NCBI RefSeq assembly: GCF_018599245.1
Contig: NZ_JAHEVJ010000001.1
Coordinates: 248,001 to 312,000 of the forward strand
Source: Aliiroseovarius lamellibrachiae
Lineage (GTDB): Bacteria > Pseudomonadota > Alphaproteobacteria > Rhodobacterales > Rhodobacteraceae
Direction of reading: 5' to 3'
DNA length: 64,000 nt
In this document: positions 45,761-55,057 of the stretch, piece after piece
Position numbering within the stretch: position 1 is the stretch's first letter
How the letters are laid out: the number at the start of each line of letters is the position of its first letter
Translations under genes and position numbers: made by a program
Notes under the pieces: model-generated
Database searches by the model: none
What the model was told of the DNA's origin: nothing
The model's input: only the letters and a program-made list of their open reading frames with translations

Positions 45761-45868
45761 TATTTTCTTCACAGGAAACGATTGGGACATGTTTTCTCTT
45801 TCGGGCAAAAGAGGCTTTCAAATTGTCAACAATTGGGGTTTGCTAAAGGCTGATCAAAGGAGTCTCCC

Positions 45869-46996
45869 ATGAAAGCGCTTTTACCTGATATCGACCCAGA
45901 GGGGATGTTGGAATTTTCGGTGGTGTTCACCGACCGCTCGCTGAACCATATGTCCAAAGCCTTCCAAGGCGTGATGACCGACATCTCGACCACTTTGAAA
46001 GAGGTGTATAACGGCGACGCAGTGGCCCTTGTCCCCGGGGGCGGCACCTACGCGATGGAGGCGGTCGCGCGGCAATTTGCGACCGGAAAACGCGTGATGG
46101 TGATCCGGAATGGGTTCTTTTCCTTCCGCTGGTCGCAGATCTTTGAAATGGGCGGGATCCCGGCGTCCGAAACCGTGATGAAAGCGCGCCGCGTGGGTAA
46201 TGCGCCAGACGCGCCCTTTGCCCCTGCGCCAATCGAAGAGGTGGTGGCGCGCATCTACGACGAAAAACCCGATGTGGTCTTTGCGCCCCATGTGGAAACC
46301 GCCAGCGGAATGATCCTGCCTGACGATTACATCACGGCGGTGACCGAAGCCGTGCATGCGGTGGGCGGGCTTTTTGTGCTTGATTGCATTGCGTCGGGTT
46401 GTGCTTGGGTCGATATGCAGGCCACCGGTGTAGACGTGCTGATCTCCGCGCCACAAAAAGGCTGGTCCGCCAGCCCATCCGCCGGGATTGTGGTGATGAA
46501 CACCGCCGCGCGTGATATTGCCCTGGCTGCAACCTCCACCTCTTTTGCGGTGGATCTGGGCAAATGGCTAAACATCATGCAGGCCTATGAAAATGGCGGC
46601 CATGCCTATCACGCAACCATGCCAACAGATGCGCTCCGGGCGTTTCGCGATACGATGCTTGAAACCAAAACCTACGGGTTTGACAAGCTGCGCGATGCCC
46701 AGTGGGAACAGGGCAATCGGGTGCGCGCCTTGCTTGCCGATAAGGGGATTAAATCTGTGGCCGCGCCGGGTTTTGAAGCCCCCGGTGTTGTGGTGGCCTA
46801 TGCCCCTAGTGAAGAGGTCAAAATGGGCAAGCCTTTTGCGGCAGAAGGCGTGCAAATCGCCGCGGGCGTGCCGCTGATGTGCGACGAAGGTGACGACTAT
46901 CAATCGTTCCGGCTTGGGTTGTTTGGGCTTGATAAGCTTTACGACGTTGACGCATCGGTTGCACGGTTGGATGCGGTCCTGTCCAAGGTGCTGTAA
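45869..46996 (+). CDS. Class V PLP-dependent aminotransferase
   Basis: A 375-aa fold-type I enzyme of the serine-pyruvate/alanine-glyoxylate aminotransferase kind. The PLP lysine is Lys197 in SAPQKGWSA, with the PLP-ring Asp172 in LDCIAS and H-V-E-T (141-144) before it. The N terminus (PDIDPEGMLEFSVVFTDR) is not that of cysteine desulfurase. The substrate is not certain: alanine-glyoxylate, serine-glyoxylate or a phosphonate aminotransferase. ATG 45869 follows AAAGGAGTCTCCC. A terminator follows the stop. Confidence 0.86.
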   Translation: MKALLPDIDPEGMLEFSVVFTDRSLNHMSKAFQGVMTDISTTLKEVYNGDAVALVPGGGTYAMEAVARQFATGKRVMVIRNGFFSFRWSQIFEMGGIPASETVMKARRVGNAPDAPFAPAPIEEVVARIYDEKPDVVFAPHVETASGMILPDDYITAVTEAVHAVGGLFVLDCIASGCAWVDMQATGVDVLISAPQKGWSASPSAGIVVMNTAARDIALAATSTSFAVDLGKWLNIMQAYENGGHAYHATMPTDALRAFRDTMLETKTYGFDKLRDAQWEQGNRVRALLADKGIKSVAAPGFEAPGVVVAYAPSEEVKMGKPFAAEGVQIAAGVPLMCDEGDDYQSFRLGLFGLDKLYDVDASVARLDAVLSKVL

Positions 46997-47011
46997 CCTG
47001 CCGATACCAAC

Positions 47012-47050
47012 AAAAAAGGCGCGTCCCAATCGGGCGCGCCTTTGTCATTT
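47012..47050. terminator. Terminator after the aminotransferase
   Basis: Stem AAGGCGCG-CCC / GGG-CGCGCCTT (one bulged T, loop AATC) with an A6 run before and TTTGTCATTT after; can act in both directions for the convergent small membrane-protein gene. Confidence 0.88.
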
Positions 47051-47064
47051 CAGCAGTGGAAAGG

Positions 47065-47265
47065 CTAGCCCTTGCCGCCCGCCATCAACACCAACATCAC
47101 ATAAATCACAGCCACCAGCGCCAAAGCTACCATGCCAACGCCGGGCAGGCCCATGGTCAAAAAGCCCCCAAGAAGGCCCACAACGATCAGGACAATAATG
47201 CCCCATGCTTTTTTCTCGGCACTTGCTTCAGCAGCTTTTTGTTCTGGGCTCAGTTCAGCGGACAT
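47065..47265 (-). CDS. Small two-TM membrane protein
   Basis: A 66-aa protein with a polar N terminus (MSAELSPEQKAAEASAEKKA) and two hydrophobic segments (about 21-38 and 43-62) joined by a Gly-Pro-Gly turn. ATG 47265 has GAGGAGAG nine bases upstream, a good signal. I do not recognise the family. It is a single gene facing the aminotransferase terminator; function unknown. Confidence 0.75.
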   Translation of the reverse strand: MSAELSPEQKAAEASAEKKAWGIIVLIVVGLLGGFLTMGLPGVGMVALALVAVIYVMLVLMAGGKG

Positions 47266-47392
47266 GGCGCGTCTCTCCTCTAAAATCCTGCGCCCTTATG
47301 GGTCACAAGGCGTTAAAATGAAAGGCCGACAGGTGGGTTGCGCCAGCATGTCGCATGACACAATCGGCGTGGCGTCCTTTGCCTTTGACGGA

Positions 47393-48604
47393 TCAAGAGG
47401 GGCCAAGCCCCGCGCGCATCACCGATTTTCGCACTGGTGCCACATCATGCACCGCTTTTAATCCAAGCAAACGAACGGCTTGCAACGCCCCGTCGCCCGA
47501 CCGTGTCACCCGGTTAAACAGATCAATCACCCGTGCGCGCCGGGCAATGTCGGACCCTCGCGCTTTGTCATAGGCGGCCATCATCGTTGCGCTGCCCAAG
47601 GTCGCCGGGGCGCGTTCGGCAAGGTCCAACAAGGCAATCACATCATTCAGCGAAGTGTTCAGCCCCTGTGCGCCAATTGGCGGCAAAGCATGTGCCGCCT
47701 CGGCCACCACCGCCACGCGACCGGCCGACAAATGATCTGCGGTTTGGGTGATGATCGGCCAGACCGACCGGTTCCCCTCCAGATGCATACGTCCCAACAA
47801 ACCGGTAGAGCGTTGATACATCACCTCTTCAAACTCTGGCACCGGCATCGCCATCAGCTCCACCGCGCGCGGCCCTTTGTTCATCCAGACAATCGCCGAG
47901 GCATGCTTGCCGTCCATATCGGGCAAGGGGACAATGGTGAACGGGCCACCCTCGTTGTAAATCTCGGTTGAGATATTGTCGTGCGGCGCATCATGCGTGA
48001 CCGTGAAGGCCAGCGATTTTTGACCGTAGCGCGTGGTGGTGACATCAATGCCGACGGCTTCGCGCAAAGGCGAGAATTTTCCGTCCGCCGCAATCCCCAT
48101 CCGCGCACGCACCGTGTCGCCATTCTCAAGCCCCACGATGATCTCTTCTGATCGGCTGACGATGGATTTAAACCCGGTGCCGTAAAGTGCTGTGATCTTG
48201 GGTTGCTCTTGCAAATATCCCCACAGCTCGCGCCGCACGACCCAATTCATCAGGTTCCAGCCAAAGGGCTCATGGTTCACATCGCTGCTCATATCCGCTG
48301 ACTGAAAGACCCGCCGGTCGCGCACCTCTGGTGGCCAGCCGGTGGTGTCGATCACCGCCAATTTGTCCAGCGGTTTGGCGTGCGGGGCCAGCACATCCCA
48401 CAACCCGATGCGGTCAAACAGCCCGCGCGCCGGCTGCAAAAACGCGGTGGAGCGCAGGTCGGATTTCTCTTCCCCTGCGGATGTGACCGGCACAAAAGGA
48501 TCCACCATCACAACCGAAAATCCGGCGGCCGCGAAGGCGCAGGCCGTGACCTGACCCGCGATGCCGCCGCCTGAGATAAAGATATCCGCCTGATGACGTG
48601 TCAT
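47393..48604 (-). CDS. ubiH: UbiH/COQ6-family FAD monooxygenase
   Basis: A 403-aa flavoprotein hydroxylase of the UbiH/UbiF/VisC group, acting on ubiquinone ring precursors. The FAD-binding GGGIAGQ is at residues 12-18. The second FAD motif reads VAEAAHALPPIGAQGLN, where the usual GDAAH has become AEAAH; the rest of the motif is intact, so the change may be tolerated. Which ring position it hydroxylates cannot be decided. It starts 11 bp after the HAD nucleotidase gene, in the same operon. Confidence 0.85.
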   Translation of the reverse strand: MTRHQADIFISGGGIAGQVTACAFAAAGFSVVMVDPFVPVTSAGEEKSDLRSTAFLQPARGLFDRIGLWDVLAPHAKPLDKLAVIDTTGWPPEVRDRRVFQSADMSSDVNHEPFGWNLMNWVVRRELWGYLQEQPKITALYGTGFKSIVSRSEEIIVGLENGDTVRARMGIAADGKFSPLREAVGIDVTTTRYGQKSLAFTVTHDAPHDNISTEIYNEGGPFTIVPLPDMDGKHASAIVWMNKGPRAVELMAMPVPEFEEVMYQRSTGLLGRMHLEGNRSVWPIITQTADHLSAGRVAVVAEAAHALPPIGAQGLNTSLNDVIALLDLAERAPATLGSATMMAAYDKARGSDIARRARVIDLFNRVTRSGDGALQAVRLLGLKAVHDVAPVRKSVMRAGLGPS

Positions 48605-48615
48605 GGCGTGGCCTT

Positions 48616-49278
48616 TCAGCTGTTGACCAACCGGGCCAGAAACCCGGTCAGGTCGTCGGTGTGATGATGAATATGATCGGTGGGCACTGTGCTGGGCAGG
48701 GCTTCGGGCGCGACATGGACGGTGCGCATTCCAAGGGCGTGAGGCACGGCGAGATTGCGCGGATCATCCTCAAACATCGCGGCGCGTTTGGGGCTTAACC
48801 CATCACGCGTAAAGACGGTGTCAAAGGCGGCGCGGTCTGGTTTCGGGTGAAAATCCGCGTGCTCCACACCGTAAATTGCATCAAAAAGCCCCGACAGACC
48901 GCGCGCGGCCAGCACCTGTTCGGCATAGGGCGCGGTGCCATTGGTGTAGACAATGCAGCGCCCCGGCAGGGCCTGGATATGACGGGCAAGTTCCGGATCT
49001 GGGGTCAGGCTGTCGAAGGAAATGTCATGCACATCGTGCAGATAGGGGGCGGGATCCACGTCATGCAAGCGCATCAAGCCGGCAAGCGTCGTGCCATGCT
49101 CGCGCCAGTATGTGCTGCGCAACCGGTTGGCTTCGGGCTGATCAACCCCCAACTCGCGCATCACCCAATTGGTCATCCGCACCTCAATCTGGTCAAACAG
49201 ACGCGCGGCGGGCGGGTAAAGCGTGTTGTCCAGGTCAAAAACCCAGTCGGACACATGTGTGAAATGATCAGCAACCAT
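48616..49278 (-). CDS. Pyrimidine 5'-nucleotidase (HAD family)
   Basis: A 220-aa HAD phosphatase of the YjjG/PhnX-like pyrimidine 5'-nucleotidase type. All four HAD motifs are visible: FDLDNTLY (nucleophile Asp15, Asp17), YTNGT, the Lys in HPKPDR, and MFEDDPRNL. It probably dephosphorylates dUMP/dTMP-like or damaged nucleotides. The ATG at 49278 lies 145 bp from the divergent GntR gene. Directly upstream of ubiH with 11 bp between. Confidence 0.87.
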   Translation of the reverse strand: MVADHFTHVSDWVFDLDNTLYPPAARLFDQIEVRMTNWVMRELGVDQPEANRLRSTYWREHGTTLAGLMRLHDVDPAPYLHDVHDISFDSLTPDPELARHIQALPGRCIVYTNGTAPYAEQVLAARGLSGLFDAIYGVEHADFHPKPDRAAFDTVFTRDGLSPKRAAMFEDDPRNLAVPHALGMRTVHVAPEALPSTVPTDHIHHHTDDLTGFLARLVNS

Positions 49279-49423
49279 GGCGCAAATCTAGCCCTTGTGT
49301 GCGCCGGGGAAAAGGCGTGAATTTGCGGGATGCCGGATCTGCGACGAGATGTGGCGTCTTGGGGGTTTGCTTTGCCCGCATGAGCGTGCATTAATCAGGG
49401 AAATTTTTGGTCAGGAGGGGCCG

Positions 49424-50074
49424 GTGACAGACGTGAAGACAGGGCAGAAAGATGCCTATGAGTTGATCCTCGAAGCGATCGACATCGGACTTTACAAACC
49501 GGGTGACCGCTTGGTGGAAAGCGAACTCGCGGAGCGATTTGGCGTGTCACGCACCCCTATTCGCGAAGCGTTGCAACGGCTTGAAACGCAGTCGCTGTTG
49601 GCACGCGACGGGCGAAGCCTGATTGTGGCCTCTCTGGATCATAACCAATTGGCCGAACTATATGTGGTCCGGGCGGAACTGGAAGGGCTGGCCGCATCTT
49701 TGGCCGCCCAACATGCCGCCCCAGAAGAGATCCGCGTTTTGCGCGAAATGGTTGAAGACGATCGGCAGCGTTTGGATGATCCTGCCGCTTTGGCTCGGTC
49801 CAACCGGCGGTTCCATAAGCAACTGCATTTGGCCTCGCACAACCGCTATCTGGTGCAGCAACTTGACCTTGTCCACCGGACCATGGCGCTGCTTGCGACC
49901 ACGTCTCTGGCGGCCGAAGGGCGCAGCGAAAAGGCGGTTGGGGAACATGACGCAATTGTCTCTGCGCTTGAGGCACGGGACCGTGACGGCGCACATGCGG
50001 CCTTGAAAACTCATATTTCCACGGCGTTTGAGACGCGGCTTAAACTCGATAGCGGGTCTGACGCGGCGGGGTAA
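49424..50074 (+). CDS. GntR family regulator (FCD subfamily)
   Basis: A 216-aa FadR-like regulator with an N-terminal winged helix (VESELAERFGVSRTPIREAL, about residues 29-48) and a C-terminal FCD ligand domain with the His residues of the metal site (in NRRFHKQLH and VGEHD). GTG 49424 is chosen because AGGAGGGG lies before it. The last 35 bp overlap the 3' end of the convergent glycosyltransferase gene. Ligand and targets unknown. Confidence 0.88.
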   Translation: MTDVKTGQKDAYELILEAIDIGLYKPGDRLVESELAERFGVSRTPIREALQRLETQSLLARDGRSLIVASLDHNQLAELYVVRAELEGLAASLAAQHAAPEEIRVLREMVEDDRQRLDDPAALARSNRRFHKQLHLASHNRYLVQQLDLVHRTMALLATTSLAAEGRSEKAVGEHDAIVSALEARDRDGAHAALKTHISTAFETRLKLDSGSDAAG

Positions 50075-52028
50075 TGCCGCCGTCATCCTCTTTCAATCCC
50101 AAAGTGGTGATCGGCCCCGCGGCCAGGGTGTCATATTTCCCATGCTGGGTTTTGTCCCAATAAAAGGGCTTGGTCACAATCTCTACAAACCCTTTTAATG
50201 CGGCGGCTGAGGCAAGTGGATAATAAAGATGCAGGGTCGGGACCCACACCCGTAACCAGCGATGTTTGGCCCCGCTGACGGCCTGAATGCCAATGGTGAT
50301 GGTCAAAAGCTCTGCTGCCACAAATGTTGTCCCCAATAAGATCAGCAACCCGTCTGGCATCACCCCGCGTAAAGGGTGCGGCAACCCCAGGGGAAACGCC
50401 CAGAATGTCCACAGCAGTGGCGCAAGTAACACACCGGACAAAGATCCGAGGAACAGGATCTGAAAACCGATAAATTTTCGCCAGCCAAGATCCGCAAGCA
50501 ATTGTCGCGGTTGACGCATATGCACGCCGTAGGTCATCGCATAGCCCTTGATCCAGCGCGAGCGTTGCTTGATCCAAGGCCAGGCGCGGCAGTTGGCCTC
50601 TTCTTCGGTGACGGTATCCACCAACTCGGTTCGATAGCCATGGCGCGCCAAGCGCATGCCCAAATCAGCGTCTTCGGTCACATTATGCGCGTCCCAGCCA
50701 CCCAATTCCTCTAACGCATGACGCCTGAAGAAAAGTGTGGTGCCGCCCAGCGGTATGGCAAATCCCATTTTTTCAATGCCGGGCAAAATCAACCGCCACC
50801 AGCTTGCATATTCAACGGTAAAACAACGGCTTAGCCAGTTGGTGCGCGCGTTGTAAAAATCCAGCTTCCCTTGCAGACAGGCCACATCCGGCCCGCGCTC
50901 AGCAAAGCGTTGGGTGATTTTCAAGATCTGATCAGCGGCGGGTGCATCCTCGGCGTCATAAACTCCAATGATCGAGCCACGGCAGAAATCCAATGCAAAA
51001 TTCAACGCGCGCGGTTTGGTTTTTACAATTCCGCGCGGCACAATGACTTGGCGCATCCACCGGGGCAATCGCACCCTGCCAAGGGTGTTTTGGGTGAGGA
51101 TATCATCTTCTTCAACGACCAGGCAGATTTCCAACAACTCACGAGGATAATCAATAGATTCCAGCCGCTTAACCAAACGACCCGCGATCTCACGCTCTTT
51201 GTAAAGCGGCACCATGATCGACACCATTGGAAGGCGCGCGGTTTCGTTTTCCTGCGTCGGTGGGGGGGCGTCAATCGAGGTTTTTCGCCCCTCTTTCCAA
51301 TACAGATAAGACGCAATGACCTTCAGCCCCGTGTTCATCACCAAGGTGAAAACCGCCCATCCCACCAGCAACGAGAACCCGGCCAAGGTCGAATAGAAAA
51401 ACAAAGCGGAAAGACCAAGGATCAGCGTCAGCGCATAGCGCAACACGTTTTTCGAATTCCACCCTCGGCAACTTTCATGCCCGGCAACGCGGTTTTCGGC
51501 CCGTTGTGTCAGGGTGCGATGGCGCATTGCGACCAGCCGGTCAAGAATGTCTTCTTCCGGTGCGATGGCCAGAAACGTGCGACCCCAGTGGGCGGGAAAC
51601 TCATGCTGAAGTGTCGTAAATTCGTCCGGGCGCGAGCAGATGATCACCGTCCCGGCGCCGACCTGTTTCCAGGGAACCACCCGATTTCGAATGCAAAAAT
51701 CAGCCCCGACATCGTCGATCAATCGTGCATCCGGCGGCTGTCTGCGCAGGTCAGCAATAGCACAGTTGAACTGACGGGCAAGGGCGGCATAAAGGTCCGC
51801 TTTACGGACAAACCCATGCGCCAACAGGATATCACCCAGGCGAACATCGCGCTTTTTCTGAAGGGTTGTTGCAATGGTCAGGTGGTCCGGCGAAAGCGCG
51901 CCCATTTCCATCAGCACCTGCCCCAGTTGCTTGCGAGGAGGGGGCGGCACGCGCGTCTGTTCATCCGCCGCATGAGAGGCGGATGAAGCGGTGTCAGATT
52001 GAACAAGGCGAAGATGCGCTGCGGACAT
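50040..52028 (-). CDS. Glycosyltransferase family 2 fused to an N-terminal MshEN-type domain
   Basis: A 662-aa membrane protein. Residues about 30-175 resemble the MshEN/T2SSE N-terminal domain, known as a cyclic-di-GMP-binding module in some proteins. A TM pair (about 195-240) and a GT2 domain follow, with DAEDAP (358-363), TEDADLG (451-457) and QRSRW (488-492), the signature of processive polysaccharide synthases. Further membrane segments occupy about 520-615. A c-di-GMP-tuned exopolysaccharide synthase is plausible, but the binding residues cannot be verified. Its 3' end overlaps the convergent GntR gene by 35 bp. Confidence 0.85.
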   Translation of the reverse strand: MSAAHLRLVQSDTASSASHAADEQTRVPPPPRKQLGQVLMEMGALSPDHLTIATTLQKKRDVRLGDILLAHGFVRKADLYAALARQFNCAIADLRRQPPDARLIDDVGADFCIRNRVVPWKQVGAGTVIICSRPDEFTTLQHEFPAHWGRTFLAIAPEEDILDRLVAMRHRTLTQRAENRVAGHESCRGWNSKNVLRYALTLILGLSALFFYSTLAGFSLLVGWAVFTLVMNTGLKVIASYLYWKEGRKTSIDAPPPTQENETARLPMVSIMVPLYKEREIAGRLVKRLESIDYPRELLEICLVVEEDDILTQNTLGRVRLPRWMRQVIVPRGIVKTKPRALNFALDFCRGSIIGVYDAEDAPAADQILKITQRFAERGPDVACLQGKLDFYNARTNWLSRCFTVEYASWWRLILPGIEKMGFAIPLGGTTLFFRRHALEELGGWDAHNVTEDADLGMRLARHGYRTELVDTVTEEEANCRAWPWIKQRSRWIKGYAMTYGVHMRQPRQLLADLGWRKFIGFQILFLGSLSGVLLAPLLWTFWAFPLGLPHPLRGVMPDGLLILLGTTFVAAELLTITIGIQAVSGAKHRWLRVWVPTLHLYYPLASAAALKGFVEIVTKPFYWDKTQHGKYDTLAAGPITTLGLKEDDGGITPPRQTRYRV

Positions 52029-52135
52029 GAGAGATATGAAAGCCGGTTGTGACGTCGAGACCGGTCCAAAATGCCCCCGAAACCATTAACGCATGGTTAA
52101 CCTACCCAAAAATAGCGAGTTGATCTGGCATTAAC

Positions 52136-52171
52136 CTAAAACGGCCCGCGCGGTGGGGGACGCACGGGCCG
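52136..52171 (-). terminator. Terminator after carA
   Basis: On the minus strand, stem CGGCCCGTGCG / CGCGCGGGCCG (one G-U pair) with an 8-base loop, followed by TTTTAGGTT, about 20 bp after the carA stop. Confidence 0.88.
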
Positions 52172-52192
52172 AATACTGATCTTAAGCTGGAC

Positions 52193-53356
52193 TTACTTGC
52201 GCGCGTCCATCGCCTCGGCAAACCGCTCAAACAGGTAATAGCTGTCCATCGGGCCGGGGCTGGCCTCTGGGTGGTACTGCACTGAAAACACCGGGCGATT
52301 TTCCATTTTGATGCCACAGTTTGATCCGTCAAACAGGGACACATGGGTTTCTACCACACCTGCGGGCAAGGTCTGTGCATCCACTGCAAACCCGTGGTTC
52401 ATCGAGGTGATTTCAACTTTGCCGGTGTCATTGTCTTTCACCGGGTGGTTGGCGCCGTGATGGCCGTGGTTCATTTTGATGGTGTTGGCGCCCAACGCCA
52501 ATGCGAGCATTTGGTGGCCCAAACAAATCCCAAACACGGGCAAGTCGGCCGCGAGGATCTCTTTGATCATCGGCACCGCATATTCACCCGTGGCCGCGGG
52601 GTCGCCGGGGCCGTTGGAGAGGAACACGCCGTCAGGATTATGGGCCAGAACTTCGGCTGCGGTCGCGGTGGCGGGCAACACCGTCACCTCACAGCCAGCC
52701 GATGCAAGACAGCGCAGGATGTTGCGTTTGGCACCAAAATCGAGCGCGACAACCTTGTGGCGTGGGGCGGTTTGGGTTGGATACCCATCAGGCCAGGCCC
52801 ACCGCATTTCATTCCAGTTGTAGGATTGCGCGCAGGTGACCTCTTTGGCCAGGTCCAAACCTTCAAGCCCGGAAAAGGCGCGGGCTTGGGCAACCAAGGC
52901 TTCCACGTCAAAGTTGCCCTCTGGGTCGTGGGCGATGGCCACATGCGGCGCGCCTTGTTGGCGGATCGCACGGGTCAGGCGGCGAGTGTCAATGCCGCCC
53001 ATGCCAATCCGGCCCCGTTTGGTCAGCCATGTGGTCAGCTCGTCTGTTGCGCGCCAGTTTGATGGATCGGTTGGGTCCCATTTCACCACCATGCCCGCGG
53101 CCACAGGGTCGCCGGTTTCGTCATCTTCGGGTGTCACACCCGTGTTGCCGATATGGGGAAAGGTGAAGGTCACAACCTGGCCCGCATAGCTGGGGTCGGT
53201 CATGATTTCCTGATAACCGGTCATGGCGGTGTTAAAACACAGCTCAGCCGTTGTGGTTCCGGTGGCGCCGAAGCCCACCCCGTAAAAGACGGTGCCATCC
53301 GCAAGGGCAAGGCAGGCAGTGGGGGTAGCGGTTTCTAGGTGGGGGGCAGCAGACAT
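52193..53356 (-). CDS. carA: Carbamoyl-phosphate synthase small subunit
   Basis: A 387-aa glutaminase subunit of carbamoyl-phosphate synthetase, feeding arginine and pyrimidine synthesis. The class I amidotransferase nucleophile Cys is in FGICLGHQ and the His/Glu pair is in QYHPEASPGP. ATG 53356 begins MSAAPHLETA, with CGGAGT upstream; an earlier in-frame start lacks homology. carB is not adjacent, as often in this order. Divergent from yqeY across about 200 bp. Confidence 0.96.
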   Translation of the reverse strand: MSAAPHLETATPTACLALADGTVFYGVGFGATGTTTAELCFNTAMTGYQEIMTDPSYAGQVVTFTFPHIGNTGVTPEDDETGDPVAAGMVVKWDPTDPSNWRATDELTTWLTKRGRIGMGGIDTRRLTRAIRQQGAPHVAIAHDPEGNFDVEALVAQARAFSGLEGLDLAKEVTCAQSYNWNEMRWAWPDGYPTQTAPRHKVVALDFGAKRNILRCLASAGCEVTVLPATATAAEVLAHNPDGVFLSNGPGDPAATGEYAVPMIKEILAADLPVFGICLGHQMLALALGANTIKMNHGHHGANHPVKDNDTGKVEITSMNHGFAVDAQTLPAGVVETHVSLFDGSNCGIKMENRPVFSVQYHPEASPGPMDSYYLFERFAEAMDARK

Positions 53357-53559
53357 TTTTCCGACTCCGGTGGGCCAAATTTGCGCGAAACTAAGGGCCA
53401 CAGGCGGCTGGGTCAAGGGGGGTGATGCGGCAGGGCGCAGAATAAGATAAAATGGCTTATTCCCTTATTTCAAAGGCTTAGCTTGGAAAATCCGCTGTTG
53501 AATGAAATGGTGGTTTTCGATACATTCGGGCTTCGGACCCAAAAAGGACCCAAAAGGAC

Positions 53560-54018
53560 ATGGACATGCGTGCCCGTATCAATGACGCCCTGAAAACGGC
53601 GATGAGAAACAAAGACGCCGTGCGGCTGTCGACCCTGCGTTTGATCAATGCTGCGATCAAGGATCGTGACATTGCGTTGCGTGGAACCGATGAAGAGGGA
53701 GAGACCTCGGACACGGATATTCTGGCGATCCTTGGTAAGATGGTCAAACAACGCCAGGAAAGCGCGCGCGCCTATGAAGAAGGCGGCCGGCTTGAGCTTG
53801 CGGAAAAGGAGTTGGGTGAGATTACCATCATCGAAGATTTCCTGCCCAAACAGCTGACGGCGGAGGAAACCCAAGCCGCTGTGGATGCCGCCATTGCCTC
53901 GGTTGGGGCGGACAGTATCCGCGACATGGGCAAAGTCATGGGCGAGCTGAAAGGCAAATACACCGGCCAGATGGATTTTGGCCGCGTCGGGCCAATGGTA
54001 AAGGACCGTTTGGGCTAA
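53560..54018 (+). CDS. yqeY: YqeY/GatB-domain protein
   Basis: A 152-aa protein of the GatB/YqeY family, as in the C-terminal tail domain of GatB. It is all-helical with the L-x-L-I-N-A-A-I-K-D-R-D start and PKQLT and GADSIRDMGKVMGELKGKY near the end. It may deal with transamidation substrates or tRNA, but no role is proven. ATG 53560 follows AAAGGAC. A terminator sits 43 bp after the stop. Confidence 0.93.
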   Translation: MDMRARINDALKTAMRNKDAVRLSTLRLINAAIKDRDIALRGTDEEGETSDTDILAILGKMVKQRQESARAYEEGGRLELAEKELGEITIIEDFLPKQLTAEETQAAVDAAIASVGADSIRDMGKVMGELKGKYTGQMDFGRVGPMVKDRLG

Positions 54019-54060
54019 CTTCCCAAGGGTTATGCTTTCAATTTGGAAGCAATCAGATAG

Positions 54061-54096
54061 AAAAAACGCGCCCCAGATTTTCGGGCGCGTTTTTTA
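54061..54096 (+). terminator. Terminator after yqeY
   Basis: Perfect 13-bp stem AAAAAACGCGCCC / GGGCGCGTTTTTT with a nine-base loop (CAGATTTTC). It ends just before the small lipoprotein gene, which must have its own promoter or rely on read-through. Confidence 0.93.
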
Positions 54097-54108
54097 TTGG
54101 AGAATTAG

Positions 54109-54459
54109 ATGTCCAAACGATCCCTCTTCCTGCCGGTTTTCGCCCCGGCCCTTTTCCTTTTCGCCTGCACAGAACAGGTGGTCGAGCAGCCCGTACAGCC
54201 CAGTGGCGAGCTGTTTCATTTCTATGCCGAGGGGCTCGGCAGCCGCGCAAGCTATCGCTGTATCTCTGGCCCCTCTTACCCAGATACAAAATCCCGTGCC
54301 GAAGCGGCGCATGCTGTGTTTATGTCTGCGCTACAAGACACCCTTGGCCGCGAAGTGACGACAGGCCCCATCGCAACCGCAGCCCAGATGAAAGAGGTCG
54401 GACAGTCCGTCGCGCCCCAACTTGGCAAAGCATATCGTTGTGTGATGGTTGCGCAGTAG
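54109..54459 (+). CDS. Small putative lipoprotein
   Basis: A 116-aa protein with a signal peptide ending in a lipobox (LFLFAC, Cys20), then a Gln/Val stretch and a soluble part with two Cys (in SYRCISG and YRCVMV) that could form a disulfide. I do not recognise it. ATG 54109 is 13 bp past the yqeY terminator and follows GGAGAATTAG. Single gene; convergent with DUF2244. Function unknown. Confidence 0.65.
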   Translation: MSKRSLFLPVFAPALFLFACTEQVVEQPVQPSGELFHFYAEGLGSRASYRCISGPSYPDTKSRAEAAHAVFMSALQDTLGREVTTGPIATAAQMKEVGQSVAPQLGKAYRCVMVAQ

Positions 54460-54528
54460 TTGCCCCGCGGTACGCCCTGTTGAGAGACCTCAAACCAGAG
54501 GGGGATGCGGAATGGGGCAATGACGCGG

Positions 54529-55032
54529 CTAGGAATGTGATTTCGAATCCCTGAGCGTCTGCAACAGGTCCCTATAAAGAACGGGGCGTTCGTCTTCGGA
54601 AAGAAACGCCCCGATCTCAACCTCACGCCCACCCCCCTTTAACGTGATGTAATCCGGCACTGGCCCCCCGGTCTTGTGACACTCAACCGTGACCCAATAG
54701 GGGTTGGCCTGCCACTCAGAATGCGCGCCGCGTGGCCCGTCGCGCGTGAGCGTGATGCGATCAGAGGTCAGGATCAACACCTCAAGGATTTCGCCGTCTT
54801 TGTACGACCGTTCAATAAAATACCAAACCAATCCCAATGTCCCCAACAAGATCGGCAGAAACAGCCACAGGATCACATGGCCGATAAAAGCAAACAGCGG
54901 CACCGCCAATCCACACGCAAGCAGCCCCATCAACCAGACAAAGCCGCGCCGTGGCAGGGATCGATAAGGCCACAGGTGCAACTCGGCCTTGGCCCCCTTT
55001 GACTTGTCTGTTGTGATCCACTCATACGGCAT
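54529..55032 (-). CDS. DUF2244 membrane protein
   Basis: A 167-aa protein with two membrane segments (about residues 32-50 and 53-72), the WPYRSLPRRGFVW entry motif typical of DUF2244, and a soluble domain. It lies just downstream of ctaD on the same strand, as in many alphaproteobacteria, where it is thought to be linked to cytochrome oxidase function; that link is inference. The dispersed element B and the ctaD terminator separate the two genes. Start MPYEWI at 55032. Confidence 0.85.
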   Translation of the reverse strand: MPYEWITTDKSKGAKAELHLWPYRSLPRRGFVWLMGLLACGLAVPLFAFIGHVILWLFLPILLGTLGLVWYFIERSYKDGEILEVLILTSDRITLTRDGPRGAHSEWQANPYWVTVECHKTGGPVPDYITLKGGGREVEIGAFLSEDERPVLYRDLLQTLRDSKSHS

Positions 55033-55057
55033 CCGCGCGCCCTTTTCCTCTTTCCAA

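Noticed and set aside
50871-51986. 371-codon plus-strand frame over the glycosyltransferase
   Set aside because: The minus frame carries all GT2 motifs; this one has no recognisable domain.
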